DNA of 64,000 nt from Cyanodermella asteris (lineage: Eukaryota; Ascomycota; Lecanoromycetes; Ostropales; Stictidaceae), in NCBI GenBank assembly GCA_900618795.1, contig UYJD01000012.1, positions 85,563 through 149,562 on the forward strand, read 5' to 3'. Both the position numbers and the translations under genes were made by a program. Within the stretch, counting starts at the first letter, position 1. Each line of letters opens with the position of its first letter. This document shows, in pieces, positions 21,749 through 31,166 of the stretch. The notes under the pieces were generated by a model. That model was not told the origin of the DNA. It saw nothing but the letters and a program-made list of their open reading frames with translations, and ran no database searches.

Positions 21749-22750
21749 TCAAGCTCGCGACTTCGCTTTCTTTGAGGTCTGTCTTGCGGCAGTTTGTGCA
21801 AATGCCTCCTCGGGTGGCTCTTCCATCGGCTTCCTCTTCTTTCCTTTCGACTTTGGCGCATACTTGGCCTCTAGGTCGTCCAGGAAAGTGGCCGAGCGAC
21901 TTTGCTGTCGTTGCGCAATGATCGCGGCAAGATCCCCAAGCCCTCCGGGACCCGGTGCCGCAGCCTTTTTGTTGGCGTCTCGTTTGTTCTTTGAGGGTCG
22001 GTTCTTCCTTTGCCGCGGTGCTTCGTCTCCATCATCATCCTCATCGGTGCTTGCGTCACCTTCAACCTCAACGTCACCGTCGAAATTCTTCTTCCTTCTT
22101 GTTTTGCCATCGCTTCCGCCAATTCCAAGCTCTTTTGCGTGCTCTGCTGCTTCCTTCGACTCCCTTGTCGCCCGATCTAGTCGCGCCTGTCTCGACTTTC
22201 TACTTTCTTTCAAGAAAAGGTCATAGGCAGGTATCTCCTCGTTCTCAATTGCCTCTTTGAGGATCTCCTGGAAACGGTCCTCGTCGTCCAACGGGTTGCT
22301 CAACATTACATACTCGTAGATGGAGTTCATTCTCCCACCAGCCTGCTTATAAGCCTTCAGTAGATCCCTCTTTTCCTCTTCGGAGCGCTTGTACTGCTTC
22401 TGGAATTCGAGAATCCTTTCTGTTGTGATTTCTATGTATCGCGCTTTGAAGAAGTCCGACCAGTCGAAGTCTTCATCGTCGAGAGCACTTTCTGCTGTGC
22501 TACCTGTAGTGTCATATCGCTGGCGTCGCTTAGGATCGCTGAGCACGGCATAGGCGAAAGCAATCTTCTGGAAGCGTTGATGCGCCGCATCTCGATCTGA
22601 CGGTGCAACCTTGTCAGGGTGGTTCTTGAGGGCGAGCTTCTTGTAGGCGGACCGAATCTCAGCGTCGGTGGCTTCAGAGGGGACGCTGAGCGTTTCGTAA
22701 GGGTCGAGCTCGGTATCTGGCTCATCTGGCCTGAAAGGGTCGCCTGACAT
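21749..22750 (-). CDS. DNAJC9-like J-domain protein
   Basis: The product is 333 aa from the ATG at 22750 (MSGDPFRPDEPDTELDPYE). The open frame runs 159 codons further upstream, but that part has no protein-like pattern. The J domain occupies about residues 16-82 with His-Pro-Asp at 44-46. It is followed by the DNAJC9-type helical block (DFFKARYIEITTERILEFQKQYK and YEYVMLSNPLDDEDRF). The last 150 residues are charged, with an acidic DEDDDGDEA tract and several basic nuclear-localisation-like clusters. DNAJC9 proteins recruit Hsp70 and act as histone H3-H4 chaperones in the nucleus; the fungal role is assumed by homology. Confidence 0.88.
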   Translation of the reverse strand: MSGDPFRPDEPDTELDPYETLSVPSEATDAEIRSAYKKLALKNHPDKVAPSDRDAAHQRFQKIAFAYAVLSDPKRRQRYDTTGSTAESALDDEDFDWSDFFKARYIEITTERILEFQKQYKRSEEEKRDLLKAYKQAGGRMNSIYEYVMLSNPLDDEDRFQEILKEAIENEEIPAYDLFLKESRKSRQARLDRATRESKEAAEHAKELGIGGSDGKTRRKKNFDGDVEVEGDASTDEDDDGDEAPRQRKNRPSKNKRDANKKAAAPGPGGLGDLAAIIAQRQQSRSATFLDDLEAKYAPKSKGKKRKPMEEPPEEAFAQTAARQTSKKAKSRA

Positions 22751-24251
22751 GATGATACGATTGTCCGAAGGGCTCGAGGGAAGCTTGTTCGGCGGGACGG
22801 AGAGATGCTTGACACTGAAATTGGCACGCTTCAGCAATGATTCAACAAGCAGATTGTGAAAGTGGGAGAATGAGCCTCGACACGGTGCAGGCGCGGGAGA
22901 CGCGCCGTGAGTACTGACGCTATGACGGAGCGTGACGCACGTGACCATTCTCGACTTCTTGAGCACCTGCTCCTTGACTGGATCAGTTTTGAATACAAGA
23001 CTGACTGTTTTTACTCTGCCTTGGGCAGAACCATACTCTTCGAGAGCCTTAAGTGACACTGCGCTCGTTTGCTTCGCCCTGAAGTGGTCCAAGTCCTCTT
23101 GCACGTCAAATTTGTTGGTTTGCCGTATACGGCCTGCAGACTGCAATAGCCTGTTCCACCGCCAGACATGTATCTTTCGACATAACAGCCATGTGAGCCA
23201 TGATTCGTATTTTCTATTCCTACTCACTCAGCCTCTATGACTATGGTCTTGGCTTTCTGCCTTGGAGCGCAGTATGATTCGTTTCGGCATTTCTCACAAG
23301 AACCTTATTTCCGACTAGGTAATTATTACTATCGTCAACCCCACGTGCCCTCGTCCTCAGCCCTATGAGACTGTTGTGTCTTTCACCGTCCAAAGCCGTG
23401 GTTTTCGAATAACTTTACGACTTCCTCAGCGCTTACTCGAGCAGAACTCGGTGTTTGTGGCGTGAAAACGGAAGCCAAGTCGAATGCGCTGGGCACTGCA
23501 ACTCTTGAGGCATCATGTCGGACTAGGCTGATTTGTTCTTTCCGACTCTCAGCATGGGCTTACTAGACCTGATCGATGGGCAAATAAATTGTGGCAGCAG
23601 AGTTCAATCACCGCCAATAGCTGGGTGATGCATGCATCGACTACTCGGGCCTCATGCTCAGGATCCCACGGGATGCCGTTATCAGAAGAGTGGTGAGACC
23701 GCCTCATCAATGTCCAGAAAGAAAGCTGTTGAGGCGAATCTCTCTCAACAAGGCTCCACGTCACGTCACCCCTTTGGTCAGCTTCGTATATACCCGGCGC
23801 GTTCAGCTTTTTGCCCTCCTGCTCGGCCTACTCCTTCATGTGACCTTCAGCCAGAATCCCGCCGTAAGCTGATCATTGAAATGGCCATATAAGCCAGAAA
23901 ACACACTCAATTCGCCATCAGCAATGCATGAAGCCGCTTAAGGGTGACCTCGTTACGGTCAGCTCAAGGCACACTTTCATTTCGCTGCCTGGTAGTGATG
24001 CTAATCAGCATCGTCGATGGTATCATCCTCCATGATGGCCGTCAGTATCCGAGCGAGTCGTATCATTCACGAAGTTTGGACTGTCCGGGTGACGCTTGTC
24101 AGCGCCTCGTCGTACCAATGAGCAGCTCACAGGGTTTTCTTTGGCGAGAACAGCACGTATAAGAGACAGCCGAAGTACTCAGTCTTTTACCATCATTCCA
24201 CAGACAAGACGGAACATCAACAGTCACCAACCAATAAACATATCTGCAGCC
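22751..24251. other. intergenic, divergent promoters of the J-protein and GH64 genes
   Basis: The left 500 bp carries the open but non-protein-like extension upstream of the J-protein start. The right end contains the TATA-like sequence and leader of the GH64 gene. No other supported feature was found. Confidence 0.45.
24158..24163 (+). promoter_or_regulatory. TATA-like box of the GH64 gene
   Basis: TATAAG lies 94 bp before the ATG at 24252. A CAA/AAC-rich leader (caacagtcaccaaccaataa) sits between them, a usual fungal core promoter arrangement. Confidence 0.45.
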
Positions 24252-25391
24252 ATGTCTCTTCAAATTCGACTCGTCAACGACCACCCGTCCTCCAACATCA
24301 TCTGCTACGTTCAGGGCAATGCCATCAACAACGGAAACCAACCTGTTTTCATCCGCGACGACGGGTCCTCTCTCTACTTCCCAAGTCTCCCTGACGTCCC
24401 GGACCAGCCACAGGCCCTTGAACAGAATGTAGAGATCAACCTGGGAGGGCCCGGTGGCAAACGTACTGTCACAATCCCGCACATCGACAGTGGCCGTATC
24501 TGGTTTGTCCTCGACAACAGACTCGAGTTCGCCAGAGTCAACAGTGGCGGCACGGTACGAACTGTTCAGCCCGACTTCCTGGCCGCCGCAGATCCCAACT
24601 TTGACAGAAATTGGAGCTTCGTCGAGTTCACGTTCAACACCGCGAATTTGTTCGCGAATGTGACGTACGTCGACTTCGTCGGCATTCCGAGTTCAATCAG
24701 CACGGACGGAAGCAAGGGCCCTCAAAAAGTTCCTGGCCTTCCAGTTAACGGTTTTGACCAGATCCGAACCAAGCTGCAGGATCAAGCTGGCAAGGACCAG
24801 CTGCCGTGGGGCTCCCTGATCCAGAACAATCTGCGTATCCTCGCCCCTGCTCGCGCTATAACGTTCAACGGCGGTGGTTTTGAGGGCTACTACGAACCAT
24901 ACGTCGACGAAACCTATGCTCGATACGCTGGCGAAGATCTCACCGTCAATACGCAGAACCCAACATTTGGCGACCGCACCGGCCGTGTTGTCAACAACAT
25001 CCTCGACTTCGGCGACGGAGCCAGCTTTGGGAAGCCCAGCACCCGCGACATCTTTGACAACACTACCGGTCCCTTTGCCGATGGCAACGAGCTCCAGGAA
25101 GTGATTCGCACGCGTCTTGCTGCAGCATTCACCCGCAGCACGATCTTGGAGCGCAACGTGCAGCCGAACGGTGCTGGCCCGCAAGATTACTATCAGCGTG
25201 ACCCCACGAATTATTATGCCAAGTTTGTGCACGAGGTCAGTCTCGAGGGAAGAGGCTATGCTTTTCCTTTCGATGATGTGAACCCCGATGGCGGTGCTGA
25301 CCAGGGTGGTGTGCTCATTGAGCCGCAACCAAGCCTGTTTACTGTGAGCATTGGTGGCGCAAGTGCTGGTACTTCGACAGTGCGGAAGTAG
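24252..25391 (+). CDS. GH64-type beta-1,3-glucanase (thaumatin-like fold)
   Basis: The gene is intronless and encodes 379 aa from the ATG at 24252 (MSLQIRLVNDHPSSNI). Family blocks are NIICYVQGNAINNG, GRIWFVLDN, FVEFTFN, the conserved NVTYVDFVGIPSSI, GFDQIRTKLQ and the C-terminal YYAKFVHEVSLEGRGYAFPF-DDVNPDGGADQGG. GH64 enzymes release laminaripentaose from beta-1,3-glucan. No signal peptide is present. The in-frame extension upstream of this ATG is Arg/Ser-rich rather than hydrophobic. The protein is therefore predicted to be intracellular or unconventionally exported, which is odd for a wall glucanase, though fungal relatives without leaders exist. The next gene downstream is 1.1 kb away. 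Confidence 0.88.
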   Translation: MSLQIRLVNDHPSSNIICYVQGNAINNGNQPVFIRDDGSSLYFPSLPDVPDQPQALEQNVEINLGGPGGKRTVTIPHIDSGRIWFVLDNRLEFARVNSGGTVRTVQPDFLAAADPNFDRNWSFVEFTFNTANLFANVTYVDFVGIPSSISTDGSKGPQKVPGLPVNGFDQIRTKLQDQAGKDQLPWGSLIQNNLRILAPARAITFNGGGFEGYYEPYVDETYARYAGEDLTVNTQNPTFGDRTGRVVNNILDFGDGASFGKPSTRDIFDNTTGPFADGNELQEVIRTRLAAAFTRSTILERNVQPNGAGPQDYYQRDPTNYYAKFVHEVSLEGRGYAFPFDDVNPDGGADQGGVLIEPQPSLFTVSIGGASAGTSTVRK

Positions 25392-26520
25392 GTGCGATCA
25401 AGGCATGATCGCGGCCTTGTGCTTCAGGATTGGGACTTTCGTCCGTTCTGAACTTTGAGGGGAGAGAAGTCGTTGTGGTCATTCGTTCTTAAGCCAGCGC
25501 TTGGTCGTTGATAGCGTTTCCATTCCTTATATCGTGCGTCGAGTATCACTGAGATATTATTACAATTATAGCTACAGCGATGTCTTACTGGTCTTGCTCG
25601 CATAGTCACTCGCGCCGTGCCGCCCACCCTGCGTGCTTGTTGGGAGCGCACATGCCTGGCATGACATGCATCTCCGCACGGGCCATTCCTTCTTCGTGAA
25701 CGTCACATGGAGTGCGAGCAACTTAAACCTCCTGTAGTAACATCAATCACGATCGTGTTTCCCCGACTACAGCTTTATGTACTGCTCTGCAAAAGCAAAC
25801 AAGCAGAACAGCAACTTTGCCATTCCGGACCTCTGGTGGGTTTACCAGCCTTAGTGACGGATACATTACATGGAGCTCCGGCATGAACGTGGAGGCATTC
25901 GCCCTGAAGTTTTCGCGCAAAGCCTTCCCTCTACAAAGGCTCTACTTCCTTCACCTTTCCTTGCTTCGAGTAAAGACATCCATTGAGTTGAACGGCACCG
26001 CCGTCGAGTCTTACACTGATCTTCGCTAACCATCCTGCTGTGGAAGAGCTGTCTCTGGGAACACAGAATGAATCTCGCTAGCGTGGATGGAGGCCGTCGA
26101 CGAGAACCCTGGAGTACTCGGCTTCACGTGCTGCATGTATCCTTTCTAGCTATATTAGCGCCTCTTCATAACGATGCCCTTGCTGTTTCCACTCAAGCCA
26201 GACTGGATCCCCGCACTGCCGAAATCACACACCGAGATCTGTGCGCCAACGATAGTGTGTGGTCATGTGCATGAACTTCTGCAGACTGAGCACTGTTGAC
26301 TGGGTATATGCTCAATTCCACGTCAATTGGGGTCGAGCTTGACGACTTGTCTGCGGGCCAGAAGCCGTGACTTGCTTTCTGAAGCGGTACTGGCAAGCCA
26401 AACCAAGGTCGAATCTTGCACGTATGGGTGATTTCTGCTTCCTTCGCTCTTCACAATATTGACTATCACATGCGTTTATAGATCACTCTCCTCGCCCGGG
26501 ACCCGATACAAGGCGATATC
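25392..26520. other. intergenic
   Basis: It is the 3' flank of the GH64 gene and the promoter of the methyltransferase gene. Three short plus-strand frames (about 25817-26274) have no recognisable pattern. Confidence 0.45.
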
Positions 26521-27597
26521 ATGTCTACTCCGAGCAAGGATGCCAATACTTTCCAGTTCTCAACTCTGGACTGGGAGAACTACCTCGATCACCGCCCACC
26601 CTATCCGGACAAACTATACAAGCTAATTTTGGCCTACCATGCGACTAATGGCGGCCAACTTACCAGTGCTCTTGACGTTGGTGCTGGAGTCGGCGTCGTG
26701 ACTTCAAAGCTGCTTCCGCACTTCGATCACGTAACCCTTTCGGATCCCAACGAACCCTATCTTGCAAAAGCACGCAAGTTTAATCGTGACACCGATCCAA
26801 GCAAGTTATCTTTCTTGCAAGCAAAGCTTGAAGACTTGACTGCAGACGCACTGCCTACTGGCAAGGTTGACTTGATCGTAGCAGCCACGTGTATTCACTG
26901 GGTGGATACCAATGAAGTCACGAGAGCTGCGGCGAGACTGTTGAAGTCTGGTGGTACGTTTGCGGGTTGGACGTATGGAGCCCCCGTCATGCTCTACAAA
27001 CCGCAAGTTGGAGGAAATGACCAGGACAGCGAGCATACTGAGGACACTTCGCTCACCACCGCCAACCCCAAAAACGCTTCTCAGAGGCCGGCGCCGAAGA
27101 GACATCAGAGGGTCAATCTTCCAGTCCAAGAAGCTGTTCGGCTCGTCGAAGCGTGTTGGCTTGACCTCTACGAAGACAACATAGGATCTCTCCACGGCGA
27201 GCAAAGCTTTGCCGCAAAGGCTAACTCACGATACGATTGCGTACCATTCGACCCTCAAAATTGGAAAGACGTTGTCCGTCTTCAGGACCTGAAGTTGCCA
27301 CTATTCAGCCGGCGGTATCCCACCGCGAAGAGTGCCGTAAAGCCCAGAGAAAGAACAGTCGTGCTGGAGGAGCAGGGGCAGGATCTGTACGGGGTCAAGT
27401 TGACGACCGGCATAATCAGCAAGGAAGGCACATTTGAGGATTGGAAGAACACGATGTGCAGTTGGCTCGAACTCTTGAAATTGGACGTTGTCGCGAGTGA
27501 GGAGATTGAACAGGTGAGGTTGGCGATGGAAGAAGACGGGCTGGACCGAGTGAGAATGGAGTGGCCGTTCGCGCTAATCATGGGGAGCAGACGTTGA
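26521..27597 (+). CDS. class I SAM-dependent methyltransferase (Crg1/Tmt1-like)
   Basis: The gene is intronless and encodes 358 aa. The N-terminus has the DWENYLDHRPPYPDKLY signature seen in fungal Tmt1/Crg1-like proteins. SAM-binding motif I is LDVGAGVGVVT (about residues 51-61), and motif II ends in TLSDPNEPYL. The acidic/aromatic post-motif VDLIVAATCIHWVD fits a Methyltransf_11 or 25 fold. Tmt1 methylates trans-aconitate and Crg1 acts on the toxin cantharidin, so a small-acid substrate is plausible but not shown. An insertion at about residues 165-205, polar and Lys/Arg-rich, breaks the domain more than is usual. The gene stands just upstream of an O-methyltransferase remnant of a different family. 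Confidence 0.85.
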   Translation: MSTPSKDANTFQFSTLDWENYLDHRPPYPDKLYKLILAYHATNGGQLTSALDVGAGVGVVTSKLLPHFDHVTLSDPNEPYLAKARKFNRDTDPSKLSFLQAKLEDLTADALPTGKVDLIVAATCIHWVDTNEVTRAAARLLKSGGTFAGWTYGAPVMLYKPQVGGNDQDSEHTEDTSLTTANPKNASQRPAPKRHQRVNLPVQEAVRLVEACWLDLYEDNIGSLHGEQSFAAKANSRYDCVPFDPQNWKDVVRLQDLKLPLFSRRYPTAKSAVKPRERTVVLEEQGQDLYGVKLTTGIISKEGTFEDWKNTMCSWLELLKLDVVASEEIEQVRLAMEEDGLDRVRMEWPFALIMGSRR

Positions 27598-28047
27598 AAG
27601 GTATGTGGTGCTTGGGTCGAAGTATTGCGGCCAGACACCAGCGGTCGGTAGCTGCCAATCACTTCATGTGGCTGGAAGTCAGAGGCCCATGATTACTCTA
27701 AAGATTGTATAGTGGTTTCTGAGGCCGGCGTCGGTCATAAATGAGTCCTACAGCCGCAGTTGTTCGATACACACCGTCCTCGCGGATCGAGGAGTCAGCA
27801 AAGTCGTAACTTTGCAATGCCTGCGGGCGATGACTTAAAGACGACATTCTCGAAGACCATATGGTGGTGTACGCGGCTGAACTTCGCGAAGCTTCTGAGC
27901 GGCGAGAGGTTTTACATTGACTCGTTCCGTGACGGCATCCTATGTCAATTTATAGGTACGAATGTCTTTCAATGATATGACACCAAGCTTTCTGCGCAGT
28001 TCAAATTGAACGACTGGGCCAGATGTTGCGACTACAAATGAGCGTCC
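27598..28047. other. intergenic
   Basis: It may contain the eroded N-terminal half of the adjacent O-methyltransferase remnant. I could not recognise it. Confidence 0.35.
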
Positions 28048-28519
28048 GTACTGGGCAGCTCGTCCGGAATGAAACTCAAAGCGATCAGCGACCGCTTTGC
28101 AGGTCTTCCAGGACACTTAATTTTACAAGATCTACCCTCGACAATTTAGAGAGTCATGCCTGAACCCTGGGTGGAGGTGACGGTGCACGACTTCTTCACT
28201 CCCTAACCTGTCCGAGAAGCGAGATTGTACCATGTCTGAGCCATTCTGGGCAACTGGGACGATGACAAGCGTCGAATCATTTTGAATCACCTTAAGGATG
28301 TCATGAAGCCTGGATGCTCGAAGATCTTGGTCAATAATTTCGCCATTCCCGTTAGGAGCGCGTCCGCGTTTGCGACACATTGCGACTTCATGCTATGGCT
28401 GGTGCCGGCGCCGGTGAGCGTACTGGAAGCATTGGCGAGAGCTGATAGCGTCGGTTGAACCTCCAGTTGACCACATCTGGACTAGACAACCGACATCTGA
28501 GAGCGTGAATGAAATCAGC
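28048..28519 (+). pseudogene. COMT-type O-methyltransferase remnant with three stops
   Basis: In one frame the SAM-domain order of fungal O-methyltransferases is visible. It runs DRFAGLPGHLILQDLPSTI, then VEVTVHDFFTP, PVREARLYHV and AILGNWDDDKRRIILNHLK, then DVMKPGCSKILVNNFAIPV. It is interrupted by TAG at 28147, TAA at 28204 and TGA at 28237. All three are explained by single C-to-T changes (CAG, CAA, CGA). Near 28418 the match moves to the second frame (WKHWRELIASVE, then IWTRQPTSESVNEIS), which is the C-terminal block. About 155 codons remain; the N-terminal dimerisation half is not recognisable. It is a dead gene, probably of secondary-metabolite type. Confidence 0.8.
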
Positions 28520-28942
28520 TGTCCCTTGGCCGACTACCCAGAGTCAGTTCTGCCGTAGTATATTACAATCAATGATCTCGAGTTGTCACTGGCCCGTGGT
28601 GCCGTGAGAATAGACCTCAGATTAGCTTCCGCTTGCCATCATGGCCGCTCTTCATGCATGTGGAGTTGGCAAAGTAAGATGCCGTTGTTTCTGGCGAAAA
28701 TGAAGCTGTCAGAGTTCGTTCGGCCCAATCTTGCTCCGCGCCGGTCCAGCCAGGAAATGTAGAATGGCCCTCTGTATACCCCTAATTCTCCCCTGAGCAT
28801 GTCAGCTAAATTGAGGGGGCAATCCACATAATCCTACCGAAGCCCCAGCTATCGTCACCACACCCGAGACCTCTGATTCAGCACGTTGTCAGGAAATTTT
28901 TGGTCCCCAAGAACGAATAGACTTCCTGTTGATGAATCAGCC
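28520..28942. other. intergenic, TYW3 promoter
   Basis: No supported feature was seen apart from the assumed TYW3 promoter near its right end. Confidence 0.45.
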
Positions 28943-30192
28943 ATGCCTCAGCCACCTCAAGTCCCACCCCTTTTCACTACCAAGAAGCAGAAGATTCTTT
29001 CGGCTCTTGCCGTCCCCGATGATCTCTACACAGACCTCTCCCCAAAAGGCTCCGTAGACGAAGGTCTAAAAGACCTCATCCATGAAATCAACTCAATCGA
29101 CGGCTTCGTAACCACGAGCAGCTGTGCAGGCAGGATCAGCGTGTTTTTCGAGGGTCGGAAAAGGCTACCGTCCAAGCCGAAACATGACGTTGCAGATGCC
29201 GACAGTCATGAAGTGCGTGAGAATGGCGACGATGGGGAAGATGGCGTCGAAGGTGGCGAGGTGACAGGTCCCACGGCCGTACCTGGCGGTAAAGGAATGG
29301 GAGGGCAATGGCTGTTCGTCTCGCATGACCCGGTGAAGATGCCAAAGTACCCGCTTGATATGATCGAGCTATTCGGTCTGCGACCTTCGTCTCACGACAG
29401 TATCAGCATTCCTTCCGATGAGGGCGGGATGGTGCGCCGTCTTGTGCGATTCCAGTTTGAGCCTATGGTAAGTCTCCAATACCTTTTACAAGTTCACAAA
29501 GCAAGTCCATGCAGCTCGCCTCCGGTCGCTTGACAGCCACCGGCCGAAGCATATTCCTTTCTGTACTGTTGGTGTCTCTGCCTATGTACGTGTTCGTTTC
29601 TCTATGTATCTCATTCATCTGTTTTCTCATCCAGTCTTACATTGCCTAGATCCTTCACGTACAAACCGCGTCTCTCCACCACGCCTCCCTCATCCTCGCC
29701 GCCGCTCTGAACGCCGGATTCCGCGAATCTGGAGTCCAATCTCTCAAGTCCCTCCAAGACCCAAATGCGTTTCCCATGGTCGCGGTCCGGACCGCTGGCC
29801 TCGGCCTCAGTTCCATCGTCGGGTATTTGGACGAGCCCATCGCCAATGACGGTGACGCGAGTGTCTCGAACCAAAGTGGGCCCGAAAGTGTAGTTAGCGA
29901 AGAGTACTTGTCGATGCTGTTGCAGCTTGGAAATGAGAGGTTCGTGGAGAATCAGGAGAGAATCGAGAGATTTCGGGTACAGTTGAGGAAGGTGATGGAG
30001 CGGGGGGCTGAGAAGGAGAAGGAGAGTCAGGGCTGGGAGGATGCCGATGTCAGGAAACGGAGACTGCGGAAAGAAGGCCTGGCGAGGAAGGCGAAGTTGC
30101 AAGAGGAGCAGGAACGGCAAAAGTCGACCATTGGAGAAGTCCTAAATGGCCAAGGTGAGGAAATCGGGTTGGGTCTTTTACCTGAGGAATGA
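28943..30192 (+). CDS. TYW3: TYW3-like tRNA wybutosine-synthesizing methyltransferase
   Basis: Exons 28943-29467 and 29650-30192 are joined by a 182-nt phase-0 intron (GTAAGT...CCTAG), giving 355 aa. The first exon holds the TYW3 N-terminal helix (FTTKKQKILSAL), the hallmark SSCAGRISVF (about 59-68) and the block WLFVSHDP. The junction recreates FEPMILHVQ, a conserved TYW3 motif, which confirms the splice. The second exon continues with the AAALNAGFRESGVQS and AVRTAGLGLS blocks. It ends in a long charged coiled-coil tail (RFRVQLRKVMERGAEKEKE). TYW3 N-methylates the wybutosine precursor on G37 of tRNA-Phe. An acidic insertion (GDDGEDGVEGG) lies at about 100-115. Confidence 0.93.
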
Positions 30193-31166
30193 GCAGGCAA
30201 CTTACTCCGTGCTGCATATTGGGGACACGATGCAAGCGGGCGGACTCAGGCTCCATCGTTGCTATCTGGCAGGGCTTTCGAAGCCCACGACGCGAATTGC
30301 GACACATTCGTGTCTCTGGAGTAACGATGAAACGAATATGATCATTACTTTTATCGACTGCGAGGACGCTCATCTTTGAGAACGTTATTTGCTACGAAAC
30401 TACAGGGTATCGCGAAATGCCGTCGTCTTGGACATCGTGAGACCAGACGAGGTCATCAAAGCCAACGGTGCCATCACTGTCGTCAAACTGATCATAGCGA
30501 CGAACTTGTTTCAACTCAGAAAAATCCAAGGAAACTGAAAAAGTCATCGAAGTCATCGAAATCAACGAGCTCAGCGACCTCCGCGAATTCAGCCTATCGC
30601 CTTCAACCAGGTCATTGCCACAAAGGAAAACAGTGAAATCGTGAGACCTCGTCGATTTAACGCACATCATCGAGAGTCGGCCACATCGAGACTCTGTAGA
30701 CGCAGCGATTTCGGCAGATTTGACGATCTGGAATATCAATCAGTCGCATCATTATTGCGACATCCATAGAACACTTGCCAGTTCAGGCAATTATCAGTAT
30801 AGGCCCCAGCCTCGCTAATTGTTGTGGGTTCTTCGATGTCATGGAATTCGTCCAAGTCATTGATCCCTCATAGCCGCTTCATACGTCGCGGTCAACGAAG
30901 TCATCGACATCTTCGAACATATCGAATCTACTGAAATGCCCGGGCTCTTCAAAATCCATTCACGTCATTGACAACGTCGAATGTGTCACCAACGCTGAGG
31001 AAAACTGATGCAGTGCATCACCGCAAGCTGTTGGAGGAAATGTATGAGAATGGCGGAAACGCTGAATATATCAATTTATGCGACGCTCAATGCAAAAGAA
31101 CCATCGCAACCGACCTCTAGACTGTTATACAAATTTTGACGGCTTCCCCATTTTTTCGAACGCCCC
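30193..31166. other. intergenic with dispersed TCATCGA-type low complexity
   Basis: Short copies of (g)tcatcga recur between about 30450 and 30960, some in tandem near 30540. No frame stays open with a domain pattern. It may be decayed Asp/Phe-rich coding sequence on the minus strand or a chance low-complexity stretch. Confidence 0.35.

Noticed and set aside
22751-23227. 159-codon N-terminal extension of the DNAJC9-like frame
   Set aside because: Open by chance. It lacks domain pattern and J proteins of this family start near the ATG at 22750.
24096-24251. 52-codon extension upstream of the GH64 start
   Set aside because: Polar and Arg/Ser-rich. It overlaps the TATA-like box and leader, so it is 5' untranslated.
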